From: Myotis daubentonii
Taxonomy: Eukaryota; Chordata; Mammalia; Chiroptera; Vespertilionidae
Direction: 5' to 3'
DNA length: 64,000 nt
Assembly: GCF_963259705.1 (NCBI RefSeq)
Contig: NC_081841.1
Location: 119,793,033 to 119,857,032, forward strand
The notes beneath the pieces were generated by a model that was not told the origin of the DNA, did no database searches, and saw only the letters and a list, made by a program, of their open reading frames with translations. A program made the position numbers and the translations under genes. Shown here piece after piece: positions 56,370-64,000 of this stretch (within the stretch, counting starts at the first letter, position 1; every line of letters starts with the position of its first letter).

Positions 56370-57589
56370 TTCTAAGATCAAAAGCTAATTTTTAAGGTGG
56401 TGAATCTGTTTAGACTAAAGTTTCAATGTGGCCTATAGAGAAAAAATGTAATGATCTTAGAGGTGTTATTATTAAACATAAAAGATAATTTATATACTAT
56501 ACCTATTATCAATTCTTAAAGCTTCTACCAATAAATAGGTAATCTCCAAAATGTTGGTCTTGCTCTATTCTTTTGATAATAAAAAAGATGGTTTTCCATG
56601 GAAATGACATTAAAGATGATGGTGAGAGTCCTAGACTAGCTCACAAAAGACTATATTACTTTCATTGAAACTGACGTCCAGGCTTCCCTGATCCCTGGCC
56701 TGGTGAGAGTGTGGGACAAAAGCCTTGTTGGCATCCACAAAACCTCCAACCCACCCTGGTTTAGGTCTCTGTGACTTCTCCCCTTGACCATCTTCAAGCT
56801 GCCAAATCAATTTGTCCTACAACCCAAACCCATAATTATGCCACCATCTTTCTAAAATGAAACAAAACACAACAAAACCCACAAAAATAAAAAAAATAAA
56901 AAACTTCAATAAATTCCCAGAGACAATTGAATTGAGACTGGACTTCAGTGTCCTGCACAGCGGCTTTCAACCCACATTTCTAGACTCTATCAATAGTTTC
57001 CTCCCTCAACTAGCACATGCCCTGTGTTTATACCCACTTTACCAGGCATAATTCAAGGTTACATTCTCTCCCTTCATTTCTGCCCTTCAGAATGCAGCAA
57101 CAAATCCAACATCTGTGAAGTCTTTCCAAACATTCAAGTCAGAAGTAATCATTTGCTCTTTAGAAATCTCAGAGCTCTTTAAATACATTTTTCATGCATT
57201 GCCTTTTCCCCCAGTTTTTTATTCATTCAACAAGTAGCACAGACTTTGCTGTAGTTCTGTTGTTCCTTAATTTTAAATAGTGGATATTTGAGCAATTAAT
57301 ACAGTGAACTTAGAAAATATCTACTTCCTAAATTTATCCCAGAGAACTTATTTCTTTATGAATCCCACTTATAAAGACAAAGACAGAGGAATGAGTGCTG
57401 TGTGATTGCAATGCAAATTCTATTTCCCTCTCTGGATCCTTAGGTCATTAAGATGGGGTCTAGTCACTGGGCCTAGAAACTAGCAATGATGTCATTTGAG
57501 GGGGGGAAAAGGACAATGAAACAGTCTGTATCTGTTTCAAGTTTTGTATGTTTTGTTTTTTTTTTTAAGTTTTTTTTGTTACTCTTCAA
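56370..57589. other. Unique sequence, no gene recognised
   Basis: No supported feature. The 64-codon frame at 56857-57051 is in A-rich DNA. Confidence 0.4.
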
Positions 57590-57635
57590 CTAAGGATATT
57601 TTTTCCATTGATTGTAGAGAGAGTGGAAGGGAGGA

Positions 57636-57699
<64 letters not shown>

Positions 57700-57858
57700 G
57701 GATTTGTGAGAGATAAATCGATGGTTCCTTCCTACACATGCCCTGACTGGCCGGGGTTGGAATCTGAAACCCGGGTACATGCCCTTGACCTGAATCAAAC
57801 CCACAACCCTTCAGTGCATGGGCTGATGCTCTATCCACTGAGAGACACTGCGTGGGGC
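57590..57858 (-). mobile_element. Ves SINE with expanded (GA)n
   Basis: On the minus strand the head GCCCCACGCAGTGTCTCTCA and the body CAGGTCAAGGGCATGTACCC are followed by a long TC run and the A-rich end. The (GA)n at about 57637-57697 on the plus strand is an expansion of the short GA tract found in other Ves tails. Confidence 0.85.
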
Positions 57859-58502
57859 ACAGTTGCTTCAATTTTTGAATAAAAAAGACTCTGTGGTAGG
57901 GGGTTAAACCTCATCTATATAGTGCTGTAAATGATACCTTGCAGGGATCTACAATGGGAATTAGACCTTCTGACTGGGATAGGTACCAGTTAGTAAATCC
58001 CATCTCTGACAGGCTTAAAGCCCCCAGAGTAGATTTGAGCCAGAAGTCACATATTGTAACTTGATTTCTCTGAAAAGCTCTTCACTTTGTCATTCTCTGT
58101 GTGCCAAATTTTTACCTCCTGGGCATGAGATTGCTACCCAGAGCTGTTAGGGCTACACATTTTCCTGTGGAGGAAAGGGGAGGGGAAACCTCCACTTTCC
58201 CCAACATTGGAACAAAATGCATGAGCTTCTCTCTGATTGTACCAAATTATATCGCATATCTACCTCTAACTGCCAGGAGAAGACTGTGATTGGCTTCTGC
58301 CACTCAGACTTGTCTCTGAAGCAGGAAGTGGTATTGATTCTACCCAAATAGCATGGGTATTGTTGTGGCGAACACAGTGTCCACCCAGGGCCAAGTTGGA
58401 GGCTTGGACTTATGGGGAGACATTGACTAACCAGAGGGCAACACGAGGTCATTGTGCTTGTAAGTTGGGGAGAAGAGACAGGGAGTAGGCAAGGGTTTTT
58501 TG
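57859..58502. other. Unique sequence, no gene recognised
   Basis: A 99-codon minus frame (58153-58452) has no recognisable domain. Confidence 0.35.
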
Positions 58503-58718
58503 TTTTAATATTTTTATTGATTTTTAGACAAAGAGGAAGGAAGAGGAAGAGAGAAAAACATCAATCTGAGTATGAAACATCAATTGGCTGTCTCCTGCTT
58601 GCCTTCTATCAGAAATCTAGCCCACAACCCAGGCATGTGCCCTGACCAGGAAATGAACCCATGACCTTTTCAATGCACTGGATGATGCCCAACCAACTGA
58701 GCAACACCTGCCAGGGTG
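58503..58718 (-). mobile_element. Ves-related SINE
   Basis: Minus-strand head CCACCCTGGCAGGTGTTGCT, B-box region GGTTCATTTCCTGG, and tail with TTTTTCTCTCTTCCTC and AATATT. It is more diverged from the consensus than the copy at 19981. GCAAGGGTT-like words on both flanks suggest a target duplication. Confidence 0.8.
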
Positions 58719-58840
58719 GCAAAGCAAGGGGTTCCATTGTCTTTCTGCGGCCTATCATTGAGTATTGCTATGTCTAGGTGTTGCAAGGTGAACAACACAG
58801 ACCAGGTCAATGGGGAAGACAAACAAAAAATTAAGTAAAT

Positions 58841-59028
58841 GCCCAGCTGGCATGGCTCAGTGGCTCACAGTTCGATTCCTGGTCAGGGCACATGCTGGGG
58901 TTGTGGGCTCAACCCTCAGTGTGGGGCGGCAGGAGGCAGCTGACCAATGATTATCTCTCATCATTGATGTTTCTATCTCTCTTTCCCTCTCCCTTCCTCT
59001 CTGAGATCAATAAAAATATATTTAAAAG
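58841..59028 (+). mobile_element. Ves SINE with internal deletion between A and B boxes
   Basis: Flanked by a perfect 13-bp duplication AAATTAAGTAAAT (58828-58840, 59029-59041). The head GCCCAGCTGGCATGGCTCAG runs almost directly into the B box GTTCGATTCCTGG, missing about 35 bases of the tRNA-like region found in other copies. Confidence 0.92.
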
Positions 59029-59041
59029 AAATTAAGTAAAT

Positions 59042-59643
59042 AAGATAATTTCAGATTGTGACAAGTGCTATGAAGAAAATGGGAGAATGACTTTCAGAGA
59101 TGAGGGTAAGGTATTTTAGAAAGCATGACTATACTTCAGAAAGAAAAAGAGGATGGGGGGGTGGGGCTGCCCCTTTGCAGTTTTGCTGAAGACCATAGCT
59201 GACTTGCTGTCCAAGGGATGATGTCAGCTCCAGAGCAGATGTTCCTGACCAATCTGGAAAGTCACTTCCCCAAATTCAGCCAGCTCTTGACAATCCCTGT
59301 TAACTCATATCAACCTCCTTGGCTGTTCCAGTGTCTCCCCTTCTTTCTGAAACACAGAAGGGAAGGAGGCAGAAGTAGTAGGGGAGCTGAAACCATAAGC
59401 TCTTGTCCAGCTAGCACCCACCTCCTTCCCATCTCCTTTTTTTCTGATCATCAAGTCCAATGTTCAACAGAGGTCCCCATTGAGCAAGGCCTTTAGAAGA
59501 GTTCCCGACTAAAATTGCTGCTTACTGAAATTTCCTTACTACTGGAAATGTCTTATGATAATTTGAGCTGCTTGAAATGCTGTGTCAGTATTATTTGGGT
59601 AGAATAACCAATTAAATCAAATCAAACTGAACTAGTATGTATT
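59042..59643. other. Unique sequence, no gene recognised
   Basis: No supported feature. The 92-codon plus frame (59218-59496) has no recognisable domain. Confidence 0.35.
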
Positions 59644-60392
59644 AAATATTTCCTGTGCGAAAAAACCAAGATGGCGGCATAGGTAAACACCGGAAATTGC
59701 TGCCTTCCACAACAAATTCAAAAATACAACTAAAAGACAAAACGGACATCATCCAGAACCACAGGAAGGCTGGGTGGGTGGAAATTATACAACTAGAAGG
59801 AAAGAGAAAAGCACACTGAGACTCAGAGGAGGTGTGGAAGTAAAGTGCAGAGGTACGGAGGCGCACGTGGCAAGGGCTGGCAACTGAGGACAAGGCTGTC
59901 TTTTTGAATCAGGAGGGAGTCACAAGCCCCTGACTGCTCTGAACTCCAGTTCTGGGTGAGTCTCTGGGGACCTAGACTCATACGGGGAGAAACTGGACTG
60001 TCTGGCAGTTGGCAGAACTCGGAACTCGAGGGCGGCTTTCTCTCAAAGGTGCTTGCAGCGATTACCAGGACACTGAGACACAGGGCCCCTTAGGGCAGGG
60101 CTGAGGATCAGCCATAGCTGCTTGCTCCACCCTGTTGATTCCCTGAGACCCCCCCCCACCCCCCGCAAGCTGCACACAGAGGCTTTTGAATAAGAATGCC
60201 CTGGCCCTTTGTAATCTGAAAATTACTTAACAAACTGCAGTTGGGCCAGACAGACCCAGAACTTCCAAGAGAAAGCCCAAGGCCCCACAGCAGCTTGCAT
60301 TGCTTCACAGATGGGCCTCATTTGGTCACCTCCAAACCCCAAACAAGGAAGGGGAATCTGCAGATCTCTTCGTAGCTCCTGCTGGGTAACCT

Positions 60393-61039
60393 TGCCGGGA
60401 CCCGGTCCATGCTTGCTGTTTCAAGGGACCTGGCATATATGGCATACTGTTCTTAATATGTTTGCTCACCTTCTTGGCACTATGTGTTTTAACCAAGGTC
60501 TCTGAGAAAGGTTGTTTTCCCCAGGTAGGGATTTTCCCCTGAAGTTAGGGAGGGAATAAAACCCCTCAACTAAGTGCCAGGCGGGTAATTAATCCCTTTA
60601 ACTACGAACAATCATGCTTAAACTACATAATCTTTTCTCCCTGGAATGGAGATAAGAAACGCCCTAACCTTTGTAATAGAGATTGATAGGATTGAATCAA
60701 CTGGTATAAATACAGTTGTAACAAGACAGAAACACTCAGAACTTAGAACAGAATCAAGAAGACAGAACCTACACGGAGCCTAGAGACAGAAGAACTTCGC
60801 TGGAGAGAGCATGCCGGAGGATCCTGGAGAGGGACTGGCCTCGGAGCCTAGAGACAGAGCCTAGCGGGAGAACATGGCAAGGGATCCTGGACTGAACCTG
60901 ACTACAGAAATATGGCAAGAGAACCTGACTAGAACCTGGCGACCAAACCTGGCTGGAGAAGTCCCTGTGTCATTCCTTCTTCGCCGACTCCGTCCACACC
61001 TTTGGGGACCCCTGGACCCGCTGGGGCAGGACCCTGGCA
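60393..61039 (+). mobile_element. Solo LTR inside the HAL1-like element
   Basis: It starts TGCCGGGACC and ends GGACCCTGGCA, flanked by 9-bp identical repeats GGGTAACCT (60384-60392, 61040-61048). It is homologous to the minus-strand LTR at 31893-32718: shared GGCATATATGGCATAC near the start, TATAAATACAG at about 60705, and GCCGACTCCGTCCACACC near the end. The overlapping 62-codon frame at 60874 is not a gene. Confidence 0.88.
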
Positions 61040-61483
61040 GGGTAACCTCAGGCAGACGCTAAATTAGCACCTCCTTAGATCCAAGAGCCAGTGTACCCAG
61101 TGGTCAGAGTGGGACCATCCAGATTACAACTCCTCAGATCCATAAGGGACACACTCAGGGGGCAGACTCAGTGAGCACCAAAGCTCCACTGAAGCAAGTC
61201 TTGCCCCATAAGGGTGTCTTCAGCACAGAAGTTCTCCCACCGTAGACACAGCTGATTCTCACAGCCAATTGGCCTGGAGGTCAATTCCTCCCAGTGAAAC
61301 CTACAATAATCAAGGCTTAACTACAACAAGACTGTGCACAAAGCCCACAAGGGGTTGCACCAAGAGTGTCCACCTCAGGTTATTGGAGAGGTTGAGCCAC
61401 TGGGACCTATAGGACATCTAGCACACAAAGCCACTCTACCAACACAGGGAAGCATAAAAAATGTGGAGAGAAACAGGTCACAA

Positions 61484-62349
61484 ATGGCAGAAATGGAGGA
61501 AAGCAAGTGACTGGATATAGAGTTCAAAACCACACTTTTAAGGTTTTTCAAGAACTTTCTAGAAACTGCCAATAAATTTAGTAAGACCCTCAAAAAGACT
61601 GGTGAGACCGCTGATAAATGTAGTGAGACCCTCAAGAAATCTAGTGAGACCCTCGAGGTTATGAAAAAGGACCAACTAGAAATTAAGCATACACTGACTG
61701 AAATAAAGGATATTATGCAGAGTTCCAACAGCAGACTAGAGGATCAAAGAATCAAGTCAAAGATTTGAAATATGAAGAAGCAAAAAACACCCAACCGGAA
61801 AAGCAAAATGAAAAAAGAATCCAAAAATATGAAGATAGTGTAAGGAGCCTCTGGGACAGCTTCAAGCATACCAACATCAGAATTATAGGCGTGCCAGAAG
61901 AAGAGAGAGAGCAAGATATTGAAAACCTATTTGAAGAAATAATGACAGAAAACTTCCCCTACCTGCTGAAAGAAATAGACTTACAAGTCCAGGAAGTGCA
62001 GAGAACCCCAAACAAAAGGAATCCAAAGAGGACCACACCAAGACACATCATCATTAAAATGCCAAGAGCAAAAGACAAAGAGAGAATCCTAAAAGCAGCA
62101 AGAGAAAGACAGTCAGTAACCTACAAGGGAGTACCCATACTACTGTCAGCTGATTTCTCAACAAAAACTTTGCAGGCCAGGAGGGAGTGGCAAGAAATAT
62201 TCAAAGTGATGAATACCAAGAACCTACAACCAAGATTACTTTATCCAGCAAAGCTATCATTCAGAATTGAAGATCAGATAAAGAGCTTCACAGATAAGAA
62301 AAAGCTAAAGGAGTTCATCACCACAAACCAGTATTATATGAAATGCTGA
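61484..62349 (+). pseudogene. ORF1 of the HAL1-like element, broken
   Basis: The protein is the L1-type RNA-binding chaperone. An ATG at 61484 opens a frame that meets TGA at 61508-61510. It then reads a coiled-coil rich in Lys, Glu, Thr and Ser (ETLKKSSETLEVMKKDQLEI) until a frameshift near 61745-61755. In the new frame the rest runs without stops to 62349. It has an RRM domain (NIRIIGVPEEEREQDIENLF) and a C-terminal domain (TPRHIIIKMPRAKDKERILK, LLSADFSTKTLQARREW). The downstream frame alone is 194 codons from 61765 and opens at a TTG, so it is not a true start. One nonsense change and one frameshift suggest a moderately recent loss. Confidence 0.88.
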
Positions 62350-62519
62350 AAGGTATCCTTTAAGAACAGGAAGAAGAAGAAAAAGGTAAAGATACAAATT
62401 ATGAACAACAAATGCACATCTATCAACAAGTGAATCTAAAAATCAAGTGAATAAAAAATCTGATGAACAGAATAAACTGTGATTATAATAGAATTAGGGG
62501 CATAGAAAGGGAGTGGACT

Positions 62520-62680
62520 GACTATTTTTGGGGGGGAGGGGTGTGGGGGATGCGGGAAGAGACTGGTCAAAAATCGTGCACCTATGGATGAGGACAGTGT
62601 GTGGGGGGGTGAGGGCGGAGGGTGGGGGTGGGGGATCCAGGTGGAGGGGAGCTATGGGGGGGGGGAGGAACAATTGTAAT
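62520..62680 (+). repeat. G-rich 3'UTR tract of the HAL1-like element
   Basis: Repeated G-runs (GGGGGGGAGGGG at 62531, GGGGGGGTGAGGG at about 62603, GGGGGGGGGGAGG at about 62657) resemble the G-quadruplex-forming polypurine tract conserved in L1 3'UTRs. Confidence 0.75.
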
Positions 62681-62723
62681 AATCTGAACAATAAAGATTT
62701 AATTTAAAAAATATTTCCTGTGC

Positions 62724-63582
62724 ATAAAGAAAATCTAAATTCTTGTTTATTATTATAAAAAACAAATAATGAATATTATCCCTCAAAGTATTATACAAAA
62801 GGCAAATGGTTTTATTATGTTCAGTTTCTTCTGCCAACACCCACACTTAGGCTTTTGTTACCTTTCTCCTGAACATGTAGCTTCCTCACTATTTTCTACA
62901 CAAATGCTCACTCAAAAAATAATTGTTCTGTATACTAAAGCTAGGCATTGATCATCTCATTCCTCAATTTCCAAGCCTTCTGTGACAGTCATTGTTCCTT
63001 TCTTGGCGGTGATTCTCCCTTGATTTTTAGTCTCTTATCCCAACATCCTCCTTCACTGGTATGGTGAACAGCTGGTCAAGCCTGAGGAGAAATGTTGACT
63101 CAGGGTCTAAGAGGAGAGGGCTGAGAATAATTATAGATACTTTGTTTTGCCTCATTACCATCCTCACTGCCAGCCCACCTCCACCATCTTATCTATTCTG
63201 TCATTTCCTATTTATGTCTCCTCTCTTTTATCTTTGTTTTCACTTCCCTATTTAAACCATAATATGGAACTGAAATACATTTTTATAATCTGCTATGTTT
63301 ACTGTTCATGTCCTCTGTTTTTTATTTTATAAGCAGGAGAGAACATTTCCTTATTTCTTGTTTCTTTCTCATTCTCTTAACACCTACCTCAACAAAATAA
63401 TAAAACACACTTCGTTGAGTTTTTCCTTTTGCTGGGTTTAATTTTTTCTTGTGGCTGGAGAATTCTTATCAAATAAAAAGTTCCCTATTCTTGTTTAAAA
63501 TGGTGAACTTGGCTAGTGCATTTATATTATAATTACATTAACAGAAATTTTCATTTTTGCACATCTTTCCACATTCTATAAA
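62724..63582. other. Unique sequence, no gene recognised
   Basis: AT-rich with no supported element or gene. Confidence 0.4.
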
Positions 63583-63795
63583 GCAATAGTTCTCAAAGGG
63601 AGGCAGTTCTGCCACACAACTGACATTTGGCAATGTGTGGAGGCGTTTTTGCTTGTCACAATTAGGATAAGAGGTATTGCTACTGGCACTTAGTGGGTAG
63701 AGGTCAGAGTTGCTGCTACATATCCTATAATGCAGAGGACAGCCCCCACAATAAAGAAACACCTGGCCCAACATATCAATAGTGCCAAGGTAAAA
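63583..63795 (+). mobile_element. MER20 (hAT-Charlie) element
   Basis: CAATAGTTCTCAAAGGGAGG at the start, then GACATTTGGCAATGTGTGGA, GGCACTTAGTGGGTAGAGGT, ATGCAGAGGACAGCCCCCAC and CAATAGTGCCAAGG follow the MER20 consensus almost end to end. MER20 copies are known to act as regulatory elements in some placental lineages; nothing here shows that for this copy. An AACAAACAAACA simple repeat follows. Confidence 0.92.
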
Positions 63796-64000
63796 AAACA
63801 AACAAACACAAAAGCAAACAAACAAACAAAGAAAAACTGCGATAAATTAGGTTAAGTCTCTACAGTGTTCCTACAGAAAACTCGATGAATAATTTCTATA
63901 AAATGTTTATTTGAACCTAAAATCTCCTAAAGCTAAAAATATTGGCTTATGCTTTCTCCTATACCCACACTTCTTTAGTCATATATTGTACTACCCAAAA
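63796..64000. other. Simple repeat then unique sequence to the window end
   Basis: An (AAAC)n stretch at about 63797-63830, then AT-rich sequence with no recognised feature. Confidence 0.5.

Larger units (their letters stand above)
59659..62708 (+). mobile_element. HAL1-like (half-L1) retrotransposon, full length
   Basis: A perfect 15-bp target duplication AAATATTTCCTGTGC (59644-59658, 62709-62723) brackets the element. It starts with an L1-type 5' end (ACCAAGATGGCGGCATAGGT), carries one ORF1, then a G-rich 3'UTR and AACAATAAAGATTTAATTTA plus A-tail. No ORF2 sequence lies between the ORF1 stop (62349) and the tail, which is the half-L1 architecture. With the inserted solo LTR removed the element is about 2.4 kb. 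Such elements depend on L1 proteins supplied in trans. Confidence 0.85.

Noticed and set aside
58153..58452. 99-codon minus-strand frame
   Set aside because: No family resemblance, no conserved motif and no splice or promoter context.
60120..60170. C-rich run near 60150 as an element boundary
   Set aside because: The L1-type 5'UTR text continues on both sides and the true insertion borders are at 60393 and 61039.

Overview
This window looks like intergenic or deep-intronic DNA from a vespertilionid (vesper) bat. The diagnosis rests on the mobile elements. There are many tRNA-derived Ves SINEs, and HeliBat-type Helitrons with TC...CTAG ends whose 5' terminus reads close to TCCTATATAATAAAAGG. 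There is also a SPIN-like hAT element, on top of the usual mammalian L1, MIR, L2, MER20 and LTR elements. Calls were made by eye from recognised consensus features, terminal motifs and target-site duplications (TSDs); no database search was run.

I found no intact host protein-coding gene, tRNA, rRNA or CRISPR array. Nearly all long reading frames lie inside repeats or are chance frames. The only coding signals I trust are decayed retrotransposon proteins: L1 ORF1p and ORF2p on the minus strand at 4.7-19.3 kb, and a broken ORF1p on the plus strand at 61.5-62.3 kb. One short minus-strand patch near 53.2-53.4 kb might be a relic of a coding sequence.

Layout: 0-4.6 kb holds a truncated Helitron, an L1 tail, a hAT end and a Ves SINE. 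From 4.7 to 19.3 kb an old minus-strand L1 is split by a younger full-length L1 (6174-13403) and by five Ves SINEs, three of them stacked. From 21.5 to 27.9 kb an LTR retroelement (minus strand) sits inside a Ves SINE, and is itself hit by two Helitrons and a solo LTR. From 28 to 39 kb there is mostly unique sequence with old MIR and L2, a solo LTR carrying a minisatellite, a Charlie-like hAT split by a Helitron, and a striking 154-bp inverted repeat. At 39.6-41.6 kb a hAT element carries three head-to-tail Helitrons. From 45.1 to 52 kb there is a second copy of the 21.6-kb retroelement family, with another LTR-like insertion. From 52 to 56.4 kb there are Helitrons and SPIN. From 57.6 to 59 kb there are three Ves SINEs. 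At 59.7-62.7 kb a half-L1 (HAL1-like) element is interrupted by a solo LTR. MER20 closes the window.

Nothing here supports a new multi-gene system. The observations most worth a second look are a Helitron dimer that appears at two loci with the same internal junction, the 154-bp inverted repeat in unique DNA, and the unrecognised large LTR element with no visible retroviral genes. The nesting order gives a relative history of element activity.
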